From the NCBI GenBank assembly GCA_023248635.1, contig JAHFED010000024.1, forward strand, positions 1 through 64,000: a stretch of DNA of 64,000 nucleotides, written 5' to 3'. The notes under the pieces were generated by a model. It had not been told where the DNA came from. It ran no database searches and saw nothing but the letters and a program-made list of their open reading frames with translations. This document shows, in pieces, positions 27,051 to 35,326 of this stretch. This stretch comes from Myxococcales bacterium. GTDB lineage: Bacteria > Myxococcota > UBA727 > VGSZ01. The translations under genes and the position numbers were made by a program. Within the stretch, counting starts at the first letter, position 1; each line of letters starts with the position of its first letter.

Positions 27051-29774
27051 ATGAGCGCACGGGTCGTTCTCGTCGACGGATCGGCGCTCATCTACCGCGC
27101 CTTCTTCGCGATCCCGCCGCACCTGACGACGAAGGACGGCCTGCACACCAACGCCACCTTTGGCTTTGCGACCATGTTCAAGAAGCTCTTTGCAGGGAAA
27201 AGACCGGCATTGGGCGCCGTCGTCTTCGATGCTCCTGGTCGCACCTTTCGCGACGAAAAATATCCAGAATATAAAGCCCAGCGGGCCGCGATGCCCGGAG
27301 AGATGAAGGAGCAGCTGACCAACATCGACGCCGTCGTCCAAGCCAATCGCTTCCCCATGTTGCGCATCCCGGGATGGGAGGCCGACGACGTCATCGGCAC
27401 CCTGGCGCGGCAGGCGCGCGAGCTGGGACACGAGGTGGTCATCGTGTCGTCGGACAAGGACTTCGCCCAGCTCCTCGGCGACGGCGTCAGGATGCACGAC
27501 ACATTGAAGGACGTCGTCTACGATCGAGATCTCGTCAAGAAGAAGTGGGGTGTCTGGCCCGAACAAATGGTCGATTATCTCGCGCTCATGGGAGACAGCT
27601 CCGACAACATCCCCGGCGTCGACGGCATCGGCCAGCAGGGTGCGCGGGCTTTGCTCGAGGAGCACGGCTCCCTCGATGCGCTGCTGCTCAAGCTCGAGAC
27701 CGCGCCCGAATCGCTGAAGCCCCGCATCAAGAACGCGTTGTCGGGGGCGGGCAAAGAGAGCGCGCTTCTCTCGAAGACGCTGGCCACCATCGAGCAAAAC
27801 GCTTTGTTGCCCGTCGCCGTCAGCGACCTCGTCATCGAAGACGCCGACCCCCTCGAGCTCAACACCCTCTTCACCCGCCTCGAGTTCTATTCGCTGCTCA
27901 CCAGAGACCAGGCAAAGATAGCCCGCGCCGACGGGCAAGCCGAAGGAGGCGACGTGGTCGTCTGCGGCTCTCCCGATGATGTGCGCGAGCAGATCGCAGC
28001 ACTGCTGGCCCACAGTCCCGAGATCGCAGTCTTTGCCGTCGTCGACGACGGCGGCCACCTGCGGGGATCGTTGACGGGCTTGGCGCTCGCGGTGTCTGAA
28101 GACTCTGGCTGCTACATTCCCTGCGGCCAGGGCAGCGGCGACGACGCCCGGCTACAGGCCTTGGTGTCTTGGCTGCAAGATCCGACCAGGCCCAAGGTCG
28201 TGCACGATCACAAGGCACTCACGGTGCTGCTCTCGCGGGCGGGCATCGCTCTGCGGGGCGTCGGCTTCGATCCCCAGCTCGCGAGCTTTCTGATCAACCC
28301 GACCAAGATCTTGCCTCACGGCCTCGACGCGGTGACCAAGGAATACCTGCACCGCACCCTGCCCGTGCGCAAAGACCTCAGCGGCAGCGGCAAAGACGAA
28401 AAACAACTCAAGGACGTCGCCGCCTCCGTCGAGGGATCCCGCGACGTCGCCCGCTTCGCCGTCGATTGCGCCCAGGCGGTGTGGGCTCTGAGCCCGCTGC
28501 TGCGGACGCTGGTGAAGGAGCGTGATCAAGAGCGCTACCTCTGCGACGTCGACCTGCCCCTGGCCCAGGTGTTGGCGGACATGGAGCAAGCGGGCATCGC
28601 CGTCGACGTCAAAGAGCTGGCCGTCATCGGCACCGAGCTGCGCGCGCGCTTGGCGCTCTCGACCGCGAGCATCCATGCTCACGCGGGACGTGCCTTCAAC
28701 ATCGGTTCTCCCAAGCAGATGGGCGAGGTGTTGTTCGACGAGCTCAAGCTGCCGGTCATCAAGCGCACAAAGACCGGGTACTCCACCGACGCCGACGTGC
28801 TCGAGCGCCTGGCCGCAAAGCACGAGATCTGCCGGGAGATCCTCGAGCACCGCAAGCTCGACAAGCTGATCAACACCTACGTCGACGTGCTCACCAACGA
28901 AGTGCACGCCGACCAGCGCGTGCACTGCACCTTTCAGCAGACGACCGGGGCGACTGGACGGCTCATCACCACCGATCCCGATCTGCAACGAACGCCCGTG
29001 AAAACCGACGAAGGCGTGCGCATCCGCAAGGCCTTCATCGCCACCCGCGACGTCGTCGGCCGTGAGCGCGTGCTGGTCGATGCCGATTGGTCGCAGATCG
29101 AGCTGCGCCTGCTGGCCCATGTCACCGGCGATCCCCTCTTGGTCGAGGCCTACCAAACCCACGAAGACATCCACCGAAAGACGGCGGGCCAGATCTTCAA
29201 CAAGGCACCTTTAGAGGTCAGCAAACAGGAGCGCGACGTCGGAAAAACCATCAACTTTGCCACCATCTACGGTCAAGGCGCCCAAGCCCTGTCGCAGCAG
29301 CTGCACGTCGAGCGCAAAGAGGCCCAGCGCTACATCGATCAATATTTTGAATCCTATAAAGGCGTCGCTGCCTACGTGCACTGGGCCGTCGAAGTCGCCG
29401 AAGAAAAAGGTTATGCAGAGACTTTGCTCGGGCGACGGCGGATCATTCCCGAGCTCAAGAGCAAGAGCCCGATGGACCGTGGCTTTGGCGAGCGCGTCGC
29501 CGTCAACACCCCCATCCAGGGATCAGCGGCCGACGTCTGCAAAGTGGCCATGGTGCGCATCGCGCGGCGCTTGGCTGTCGAAGCACCGCGCGCCCGCTTG
29601 CTCCTGCAGATCCACGACGAGCTGGTGTTCGACGCGCCCGCCGAAGACGCCGACGTCGTCTGCCGCGTCGCCAAAGAGGAGATGGAGCGCTCCGTCGTCG
29701 GCGGCGTGCAGCTGCGGGTGCCCCTGGTGGCCGAGGTCGGCGTCGGCCGATCCTGGGGCGACGCCAAGTCCTGA
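27051..29774 (+). CDS. polA: DNA polymerase I
   Basis: A 907-aa family A polymerase for gap filling and primer removal. The N-terminal 5'-3' nuclease (about 1-290) has VDGSALIYRAFFA, YKAQR, EADDVIGTLA and DSSDNIPGVDGIG. The middle domain (about 300-500) has the 3'-5' exonuclease fold but the metal ligands look lost: FAVVDDGG replaces the DxE motif and HDHKALTVLL replaces the N...KYD motif. The polymerase domain carries motif A VDADWSQIELR (Asp679), motif B KTINFATIYGQGA and motif C QIHDELVFD. Motif B has Ala after NF where E. coli has Gly. ATG at 27051 follows the upstream stop by three bases. Proofreading loss, as in Taq-type enzymes, is inferred. Confidence 0.95.
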   Translation: MSARVVLVDGSALIYRAFFAIPPHLTTKDGLHTNATFGFATMFKKLFAGKRPALGAVVFDAPGRTFRDEKYPEYKAQRAAMPGEMKEQLTNIDAVVQANRFPMLRIPGWEADDVIGTLARQARELGHEVVIVSSDKDFAQLLGDGVRMHDTLKDVVYDRDLVKKKWGVWPEQMVDYLALMGDSSDNIPGVDGIGQQGARALLEEHGSLDALLLKLETAPESLKPRIKNALSGAGKESALLSKTLATIEQNALLPVAVSDLVIEDADPLELNTLFTRLEFYSLLTRDQAKIARADGQAEGGDVVVCGSPDDVREQIAALLAHSPEIAVFAVVDDGGHLRGSLTGLALAVSEDSGCYIPCGQGSGDDARLQALVSWLQDPTRPKVVHDHKALTVLLSRAGIALRGVGFDPQLASFLINPTKILPHGLDAVTKEYLHRTLPVRKDLSGSGKDEKQLKDVAASVEGSRDVARFAVDCAQAVWALSPLLRTLVKERDQERYLCDVDLPLAQVLADMEQAGIAVDVKELAVIGTELRARLALSTASIHAHAGRAFNIGSPKQMGEVLFDELKLPVIKRTKTGYSTDADVLERLAAKHEICREILEHRKLDKLINTYVDVLTNEVHADQRVHCTFQQTTGATGRLITTDPDLQRTPVKTDEGVRIRKAFIATRDVVGRERVLVDADWSQIELRLLAHVTGDPLLVEAYQTHEDIHRKTAGQIFNKAPLEVSKQERDVGKTINFATIYGQGAQALSQQLHVERKEAQRYIDQYFESYKGVAAYVHWAVEVAEEKGYAETLLGRRRIIPELKSKSPMDRGFGERVAVNTPIQGSAADVCKVAMVRIARRLAVEAPRARLLLQIHDELVFDAPAEDADVVCRVAKEEMERSVVGGVQLRVPLVAEVGVGRSWGDAKS

Positions 29775-29792
29775 CCCTGGCAACATGTCGTC

Positions 29793-30278
29793 ATGAGCGA
29801 GCACCCTTTCAAGGCGCGCCAGCGTCTTGAACATGAACACTTCACCGCGCGGTTGAGCTGGCAGCGACACACCCCAGACTTCGTCTATGACACCTACAAG
29901 CGCGACCACGACGTCGTCTTCGGCTCCGGCTCCCGCATTTCGGCCTCCGCTGCCCCCGCGTTCAAGGGCGACCCCACCCGCATCAACCCCGAGGAGCAGC
30001 TGGTGGCGGCGTTGTCGTCGTGCCACATGCTCACCTTCCTGGCCATCGCCGCCCGCAAGCGTTTGACCGTCGACGCCTACGACGACGACGCCAGCGGGAT
30101 GCTGGAGAAGAACCAGGCGGGCAAACTGGCGGTGACCAAAGTGACGCTGCGCCCGCGCATCCGATTCGCCGGCACCCCGCCCTCCCCCGCCGACGTCAAG
30201 GCGTTGCACGAGCGCGCGCACGAGGAGTGCTTCATCGCCAACTCGGTGCACACCGTCGTCACCATCCAGCCGCGCTGA
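29793..30278 (+). CDS. OsmC/Ohr-like peroxiredoxin-fold protein
   Basis: A 161-aa OsmC-superfamily protein. INPEEQLVAALSSCHMLTFLAIA (about 69-91) holds the first conserved Cys and the Glu/Arg network. HEECFIANS near residue 146 holds the second Cys. Family members reduce organic hydroperoxides with thiols. Residues 6-13 (FKARQRLE) are encoded by a type C hairpin repeat (29808-29831), directly before the HFTARLSW start of the domain. Read from 29793, the repeat is in frame. The start codon is supported by its position 18 bp after polA, though a start inside or after the repeat cannot be excluded. It is followed by a large type A array. Confidence 0.85.
   Translation: MSEHPFKARQRLEHEHFTARLSWQRHTPDFVYDTYKRDHDVVFGSGSRISASAAPAFKGDPTRINPEEQLVAALSSCHMLTFLAIAARKRLTVDAYDDDASGMLEKNQAGKLAVTKVTLRPRIRFAGTPPSPADVKALHERAHEECFIANSVHTVVTIQPR
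29808..29831 (+). repeat. Type C hairpin inside the OsmC coding region
   Basis: Arm TTCAAGGCGC, loop GCCA, arm GCGTCTTGAA (one G-T pair), followed by CATGAACAC as in the other type C spacers (CATCCAAAC, CATCAACGC). It encodes residues 6-13 of the OsmC protein. Confidence 0.85.
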
Positions 30279-30295
30279 GCGAGTGATCGACAGGT

Positions 30296-30602
30296 TCATC
30301 GCCGCCGGGCGCGGGTGTCGACGATGACGGCGTCGTCGATGAATCTGTAGACAATTCACCGACACACGAAGCGCTGTCGGTCAATTCATCGCCGCCAGGC
30401 GATGAACCTATGGAGAATTCACCGACACGCTTTGCGTGTCGGTGAATTCATCGCCGCCAGGCGATGAACCTGTAGACAAGTCACCGACTCGCGAAGCGCT
30501 GTCGGTGAATTCTCTGCCCTCAGGCCGGGCGGCCAATTCATCGCCGCCAGGCGATGAACCTGTAGACAATTCACCGACACGCGAAGCGCTGTCGGTGAAT
30601 TC
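30296..30602 (+). repeat. Type A array with an inserted type D block
   Basis: About four type A units in the order TTCATCGCC-GCCA-GGCGATGAA, linker CCTGTAGACAA, then TTCACCGACA / TGTCGGTGAA. The first unit is degenerate, one linker reads CCTATGGAG, and a type D block (30507-30539) is inserted between two units at a GAATTC junction. It fills the 30279-30705 gap; no gene is seen in it. Confidence 0.9.
30507..30539 (+). repeat. Type D block within a type A array
   Basis: Core CTGCCCTCAGGCCGGGCGG joined on both sides to type A hairpins through GAATTC and AATTC. Confidence 0.85.
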
Positions 30603-30705
30603 CACCCGCGCGCAGGCCTTCGGCCCCCAAGCTGCATCATCCGGCCTGCGCGCCGATTCGTCGTCGTCACGCAGTGGATGCGTGCACCACGCCCCGATCT
30701 TGGCC

Positions 30706-31419
30706 ATGCTCTGGCCCATGCACTTTCGAAGCACCCCTTTGAGCCCTGCCGTTGGCTCAAACCTCTGTACTGGGGCGTGGGCCGGCCTCTTTTGCGTGTT
30801 GTTCCTGGCTGGCCCTGTGGCCGCCGAGATCGATTGCGCCCAATGCCGCGCGATCTGCAAGGCCGACCGGCGCTATCCCGACGAGCTCAACCCCGACTCC
30901 GGCGTCGCCGTCCGCCACCGCACGCCCGAAGCTCGCACCGCCTTCGAAGACGGCCAGCTCAACGATCCCGGCTTCGGCGGCAAAGACGCCCGCCGCGCCG
31001 TCGACAGCTACAAACGCGCGGTGCTGCTCGACCCCGAGAATTCCCAGTATCGCAACCACCTGGCCGCGGCCCTGTTGACGACGGGGAACGCCGAAGAAGC
31101 CGTCTACAACCTCGAACAGGCCATGAGGTTGGTGCCTTCGGAGCCCAAGTATTTCGTCAATCTTGGTTACGCCCTGCACCGCAACGGCGACGAGCAGCGG
31201 GCCCTCGTCTGGTACATGCGCGCCCTGGCCCTGGACCCCCGCGACGCACGCGCGCGCCTCTTTGCGGGCTATGCCATGGAGATCCTGGGGCTGCCCAACG
31301 AAGCGGTGCTCGAGTTCCGCCGGGTGCTGCAACAAGACTCCGACAACAAAGGGGCCCAGACGGCGCTCAAACGCCTCGGCGTTCCCTTCACACCGCCGCC
31401 CCCGCCCCCCCTCAAATGA
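30706..31419 (+). CDS. Exported TPR-repeat protein
   Basis: A 237-aa protein with an N-terminal signal peptide (hydrophobic segment WAGLFCVLFLAGPVAA) and an early CAQCRAIC cysteine cluster. Tetratricopeptide repeats span about residues 95-220 (AVDSYKRAVLLDPENSQYRN, LEQAMRLVPSEPKYFVNLG, ALVWYMRALALDP). The chain ends in a proline run. TPR proteins are scaffolds for protein complexes; the partner is unknown. The start is at 30706 or 30718; the open frame runs further upstream through a type A array, which is rejected. A type B-like hairpin (30738-30761) lies within the region before the signal peptide and is translated as LSPAVGS. Followed by an esterase gene 88 bp away. Confidence 0.75.
   Translation: MLWPMHFRSTPLSPAVGSNLCTGAWAGLFCVLFLAGPVAAEIDCAQCRAICKADRRYPDELNPDSGVAVRHRTPEARTAFEDGQLNDPGFGGKDARRAVDSYKRAVLLDPENSQYRNHLAAALLTTGNAEEAVYNLEQAMRLVPSEPKYFVNLGYALHRNGDEQRALVWYMRALALDPRDARARLFAGYAMEILGLPNEAVLEFRRVLQQDSDNKGAQTALKRLGVPFTPPPPPPLK
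30738..30761 (+). repeat. Type B-like hairpin in the signal-peptide region of the TPR gene
   Basis: TTTGAGCC / GGCTCAAA, 8-bp perfect stem with an 8-nt loop CTGCCGTT, preceded by GAAGCACCCC, which resembles the type B spacer GGAAGCAC. Coding copy. Confidence 0.6.
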
Positions 31420-31476
31420 TGTCCTCGCCGGGCCCCGCCCCTCCTCCGTGTGGTCCCCCCAGGGCGCCCGGCTGCG

Positions 31477-31500
31477 GAATTCTCTGCCCTCAGGCCGGGC
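31477..31500 (+). repeat. Type D block, truncated
   Basis: GAATTCTCTGCCCTCAGG followed by CCGGGC, then divergence. It lies directly before the GTG start of the esterase gene and may contain part of its leader. Confidence 0.75.
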
Positions 31501-31507
31501 CAAAACC

Positions 31508-32032
31508 GTGAAGATCCTGTTTCTGCACGGGCTCGAAGGCAGTCCCCGAGGATCCAAAGCCCAGTGGCTGCGCGACGCCGGCCACCACGTCATGGCGCCA
31601 GAGCTCGACACGAGCGCCGTGTGCGCCCACCTCGCGGGGGAGACGGCGTCGGCTGCCCTGCCCTGCGAGGCCTGGGGCTCACCTCTGGGCAGCGCCCGGC
31701 AGGGGCTCGCCGGCGTTGACGTCGTCGTTGGCTCCTCTTTCGGGGGCGGCTTGGCCTTGCTCTTGGCGCAGCAGGGGTTGTGGCGCGGTCCGCTGGTGTT
31801 GCTGGCTCCCGCTGGCCGCAAGCTCTTCGGCATCGACTCGGTCGAGGTGTCGCGCCTGGCGATCCTCCATGGGCGCCGCGACGACGTCGTCCCCCTGGCG
31901 GATTCACTGGCGCTGGCCGAGCACGCCTGCGCCGAGGTCACCCTGCGCGTCGTCGACGACGACCACCGTTTGGCTGCTTCGGTTGCAGCGGGCGTGCTGG
32001 GCGAGCTGTTGGCGATCGTCGGACGCCCCTGA
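31508..32032 (+). CDS. YqiA-like alpha/beta-hydrolase (esterase)
   Basis: A 174-aa small alpha/beta-hydrolase. It begins VKILFLHGLEGSPRGSK, with the oxyanion-hole HG. The nucleophile elbow is GSSFGGG (Ser at about residue 76). HGRRDDVVPL supplies the acid Asp and DDDHRL the catalytic His. Length and order fit the YqiA esterase family, whose physiological substrate is not well defined. The GTG at 31508 is used, as the upstream in-frame region is the TPR gene in another frame and a type D repeat. No clear ribosome binding site is visible because the repeat abuts the start. Confidence 0.75.
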   Translation: MKILFLHGLEGSPRGSKAQWLRDAGHHVMAPELDTSAVCAHLAGETASAALPCEAWGSPLGSARQGLAGVDVVVGSSFGGGLALLLAQQGLWRGPLVLLAPAGRKLFGIDSVEVSRLAILHGRRDDVVPLADSLALAEHACAEVTLRVVDDDHRLAASVAAGVLGELLAIVGRP

Positions 32033-32065
32033 TCAATCCGAGGGGCCAGCGTTGAACATCCAAAC

Positions 32066-32171
32066 TTTGCGCCGTGCAAACGGCGCAAAGCAGGAAGCAC
32101 TTTGCGCCGTGCAAACGGCGCAAAACAGGAAGCACTTTGCGCCGTCCAAACGGCGCAAAACAGGAAGCACT
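32066..32171. repeat. Type B hairpin array, 3 units
   Basis: Three perfect hairpins TTTGCGCCGT / ACGGCGCAAA with loops GCAA, GCAA and CCAA (instead of GCCA) and spacer rCAGGAAGCAC. It is immediately followed by the type C array. Confidence 0.9.
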
Positions 32172-32434
32172 TCAAGACGCGCCAGCGTCTTGAACCGTCA
32201 CAACTTCAAAGCGCGCCAGCGTCTTGAACCGTCACAACTTCAAAGCGCGCCAGCGTCTTGAACCGTCACAACTTAAAAGCCGTCAGACCTTCAAGACGCG
32301 CCAGCGTCTTGAACCGTCACAACTTCAAGACGCGCCAGCGTCTTGAACATCCAAACTTCAAGACGCGCCAGCGTCTTGAACATCCAAACTTCAAGACGCG
32401 CCAGCGTCTTGAACATCCAAACTTCAAAGCGACG
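32171..32434. repeat. Type C hairpin array, 7 units
   Basis: Seven hairpins with arms TTCAAGACGC or TTCAAAGCGC and GCGTCTTGAA, loop GCCA. Spacers are CCGTCACAAC in the first part and CATCCAAAC in the last part; two partial units are present (near 32273 and 32423). The array ends at the stop codon of the minus-strand kinase. Types B and C together fill the 32033-32435 gap. Confidence 0.9.
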
Positions 32435-32435
32435 C

Positions 32436-33614
32436 TCAGCGATCGCTGCGCAGCTCAGCCAGCAGCGCGCGTGCATCACCGACAGCGCTGGCATCGGCGA
32501 CCACGGGCAAGCGCAGCCGGGCTCGTGCTCCCCCGAGCGGACCGCGGCCGTCGACCGTGATCTCCCCGCCGTGACGACGGGCCGCCGCCTGGGCGATGGC
32601 CAAGCCGAGGCCAGTGGTCTTCCAGAAGCGCTTGCGCGTGAAGAAGGGATCGAAAAGAAAGGGCAAGTCGGCGTCTTCGATGCCAGGACCGTTGTCGTCG
32701 ACGACGACGATGACGCCGTCGCCCTCTTGCCAGAGGCTCACGTTGACGCGGGGGTCCGCCGTGGCCTGGGTGGCCTGGACAGCGTTTTCGATCAGCGCCG
32801 TGAGCACCTCCCGCACCTCGTTGTCGACGGCGTCGACGTTGAGGGCGGGACCCTCGATGGTCACCCGCGCCGGGAACGACTCGAAGGCCGCGCAGATTTG
32901 TTCGACCCGCGCCCGCAGATCGATGCGGCGCACGTTGCGATCGGTGGAGCCGGCAATGGCCCGCATTCGCTTCACCAGCTCGGCGATCCGCTGCGCCGCC
33001 GTCAACGCGTCGGCGAGAGCGGCCTCGTGCTCGGGTCCCTGCTCGCGCAGGGCGAACTGCAAAGACGCGATCAAGGCCGCGAGGGGGCTGTTCATCTCGT
33101 GGGCAACGCCGGCCGCCAACACCCCCAACCCCGTCAGCCGGTGCTGCAGCACCATCTCGGCCCGGGCTTCGCGCAGGGCGGCGTAGGCGGCGGACAGCTC
33201 CTCGGTGTGGCGGCGACGGGCGATCTCCGCCTTGTGGGTGCGCACCACAGCGTCGACGCGGGCGGTGAGCACCGAAGGAGTGAACGGCTTGCTGACGTAG
33301 TCGCTGGCGCCCGACTCCAGACAAGACACGATGGTTTTTTCGTCGTCCGACGCCGTCAGGAACACGACCGGCACGCCCTCGGTCGCCGCGCCTCCCCGAA
33401 TGGCACGACACACGGCGAGCCCGCTCATGTCGGGGAGGTTGAGGTCGAGCACCATCACATCTGGCCTGGACTGCGCGAGGCGCAAACCCGCGGCGCCGGT
33501 CTCGCCTTCGACGACGTCGTAGCCGTTGGCTTCCAGAGTGCGGCGCACCAGCTCCCGCAGAAGTCGGTCGTCATCGACGACAGCAGCGCGCGGAGATTGA
33601 GCTTGGAGCGCCAC
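32436..33614 (-). CDS. Receiver-domain histidine kinase
   Basis: A 392-aa signalling protein. The N-terminal REC domain has the acidic pair AAVVDDDRLL and phosphoacceptor Asp57 (VLDLNLPDMSG); the conserved Lys is in YVSKPF. A coiled linker (about 120-150) follows. The HisKA phosphorylation motif is GVAHEMNSPL. The ATPase domain has the N box LIENAVQATQA, the G1 box VDDNGPGI and the G2 box TGLGLAI. The architecture (REC then kinase, no sensor) suggests input by phosphotransfer from another kinase. The GTG at 33614 is chosen because the REC fold begins there; an in-frame ATG at 33716 is possible. Divergent from the sigma-factor gene by 435 bp of sequence with no clear gene. Its 3' end abuts the type C array. 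Confidence 0.85.
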   Translation of the reverse strand: MALQAQSPRAAVVDDDRLLRELVRRTLEANGYDVVEGETGAAGLRLAQSRPDVMVLDLNLPDMSGLAVCRAIRGGAATEGVPVVFLTASDDEKTIVSCLESGASDYVSKPFTPSVLTARVDAVVRTHKAEIARRRHTEELSAAYAALREARAEMVLQHRLTGLGVLAAGVAHEMNSPLAALIASLQFALREQGPEHEAALADALTAAQRIAELVKRMRAIAGSTDRNVRRIDLRARVEQICAAFESFPARVTIEGPALNVDAVDNEVREVLTALIENAVQATQATADPRVNVSLWQEGDGVIVVVDDNGPGIEDADLPFLFDPFFTRKRFWKTTGLGLAIAQAAARRHGGEITVDGRGPLGGARARLRLPVVADASAVGDARALLAELRSDR

Positions 33615-34049
33615 GCCGTCGACAATAGCCCCGCGCTCGCCGGCCGTTGCAAAGAACGCAACTGCGGCAGCGGGGCTGTGTCGCCATGATCGGTGATCCC
33701 ACCACCTACCCCTCAAGAACGCAGTGCGAAGGCCGATGTTGGAAGTGCCCCCAACGACGAGTGCGCGCGCAAGGCGGACGTCCGTTCATCGCCGGTAGCT
33801 CCGGGTATGACCGGACCCACCCTCGAGCCCGAATCAGGTCCGTTCAGACCCAGTGCGCAGCAGCCAACGGCGGCGCGAAGCCCCCGCGATCATGGCATGG
33901 CACCTGCGACACACCGCTGCATGAGCGAAGCACCCGTGGCCCAGTCTTCTGCCGACGTCTGCGCCACCCCCACCCCATGGCCCGACGCCCAAGAATTGGC
34001 CGCCCACGTCGGGTGCCCCGAGACTGTGCTTCCCCTGGGAGGCCGCCTC
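33615..34049. other. Intergenic region between divergent signalling genes
   Basis: 435 bp between the REC-kinase and sigma-factor starts. It should hold both promoters, but I see no convincing consensus elements. Longer versions of both neighbouring frames extend into it. No hairpin repeat is present, unlike in most other gaps of this size. Confidence 0.5.
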
Positions 34050-34751
34050 ATGAACCGCAGCGCAACGGCCCAAACACCGGGCGTGCCGCAGCTCCAGGTC
34101 GCCGACGACGTCAGCGAGCACCTCCCCTTGGTGTGGCGGGTGGCCCGGCAGATTGCGCGGCGCCTGCCGGCGAGCGTGAACGTGGCCGAACTGGTGGGTG
34201 CGGGGACAGTGGGTCTGATCGATGCGATGAGCCGCTACGATCTGCACCGCTGCGATCGCTTCGTCGCTTACGCAGAGATCCGGGTGCGTGGGGCCATCCT
34301 CGATCAGCTGCGTGAGATGGACTGGATGCCGCGCTCGGCCCGCACCAAGCGCAAGCAACTCGACGCCACCCAGTCCGCCCTGCAGAGCAAGCTGCGCCGC
34401 GCGCCCGACGTCGCCGAAGTCGCTCGCGCCCTCGGCACCAGCATCGATGGCTTCGAACGGATGCGGCGCGAGGTGCACCAGGCCGACATCGTCCGCGACG
34501 TCGACGCCGAAACGGTGGCTGACTCTCGCGTGGGTCCCGATCGCGCCCTCGAGCACCGCGAGCTGCGGGCCCGCCTCATCGCCGCCATCGGCGCCTTGCC
34601 CGAACGCCACCAACAGATCCTCTCCCTCTACTACGTCGACGACCTCAAGCTGCGCGAGATTGGGGAGCTGCTCGGCATCACCGAGAGCCGCGTGTGCCAG
34701 GTCCGCCACGACATCATCGTTCGGCTGCGTGCCGCCGTCACCGACGACTGA
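34050..34751 (+). CDS. RNA polymerase sigma factor, sigma-28/FliA-WhiG-like
   Basis: A 233-aa alternative sigma factor. Region 2 has LPLVWRVARQIARRLPASVN, VAELVGAGTVGLIDAMSRYD and FVAYAEIRVRGAILDQLREMDWMPRS. Region 3 follows (RAPDVAEVARALGTS), and region 4 has LPERHQQILSLYYVDDLKLREIG and the helix-turn-helix GITESRVCQVR. The layout is that of FliA/WhiG factors, which drive motility or developmental genes. No flagellar gene is nearby. The ATG at 34050 is chosen because GGGAGG at 34037-34042 sits 7 nt upstream; longer in-frame starts (33693, 33921) add an unstructured N-terminus. A response regulator follows 32 bp downstream. Confidence 0.9.
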   Translation: MNRSATAQTPGVPQLQVADDVSEHLPLVWRVARQIARRLPASVNVAELVGAGTVGLIDAMSRYDLHRCDRFVAYAEIRVRGAILDQLREMDWMPRSARTKRKQLDATQSALQSKLRRAPDVAEVARALGTSIDGFERMRREVHQADIVRDVDAETVADSRVGPDRALEHRELRARLIAAIGALPERHQQILSLYYVDDLKLREIGELLGITESRVCQVRHDIIVRLRAAVTDD

Positions 34752-34783
34752 CGGGATTGCGTCTGCTTGCTGCGGGGAGGCCC

Positions 34784-35284
34784 ATGCTCGATGAAGTGGT
34801 TCGCATTTTGTTCGTCGACGACGACCAGCTCGTGCTCAATGCTCTGCGCCGGACGCTGCGCAGCTCACCATGGGAAGTGCACTTGTGCGTCGACTCCACC
34901 GATGCCTTGCGCATGGTCCGAGACGAGCGCATCGACGTCGTCGTCACCGATCAGGCCATGCCCCAGCTGAGCGGCGTTGAGCTGCTCTCGCTGCTCGCCG
35001 TCGATCACGATCAAGTCGTGCGCGTGATGATGACGGGTCATGGCGATCACGACCTTGCCATGCGCGCGATCAACGAAGGCAACGTCTTTCGCTTCGTCGA
35101 CAAACCCTGGAACGACGCCGCTCTCAACACCATCCTCACAGACGCAGCGACCCTGGCCCTTCGTCGTCGACAAGAGGATCAGGAGCGACGGGCGATGCTG
35201 ACGGGTCGCGTTTCGGTTCGGGTGCGGCGTGATGAGGCCCAGAGCCTTTTTGATTCCGACACCCCCCGCGCTCTCGAGAAGTAG
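34784..35284 (+). CDS. Response regulator with receiver domain
   Basis: A 166-aa protein with a receiver domain. The acidic pocket is FVDDDQ (12-14) and the phosphoacceptor is Asp56 (VVVTDQAMP). MTGHGD and the Lys in FVDKPWND complete the fold, the pattern of RpfG/HD-GYP and RR-only proteins. The last about 40 residues are a charged helix (LRRRQEDQERRAMLTGRV) with no DNA-binding domain, so output is likely by protein contact. GGGGAGG ends 3 nt before ATG 34784, a good though close site. It is probably in one transcript with the sigma factor and could be phosphorylated by a REC-kinase of the type encoded divergently. Confidence 0.85.
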   Translation: MLDEVVRILFVDDDQLVLNALRRTLRSSPWEVHLCVDSTDALRMVRDERIDVVVTDQAMPQLSGVELLSLLAVDHDQVVRVMMTGHGDHDLAMRAINEGNVFRFVDKPWNDAALNTILTDAATLALRRRQEDQERRAMLTGRVSVRVRRDEAQSLFDSDTPRALEK

Positions 35285-35326
35285 TTCCTCGTCCCGTTGG
35301 CGGTGCCAAGCTGCATCCTCCCGCCA

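Noticed and set aside
30408-30860. Minus-strand proteins with repeated FTDSASRVGELSTGSSPGG
   Set aside because: These are translations of type A repeats, which are open in several frames. No start site or conserved domain.
33880-33930. Sigma-54 promoter before the sigma-28-like gene
   Set aside because: A TGGCAC is present but no GC element lies at the required spacing.
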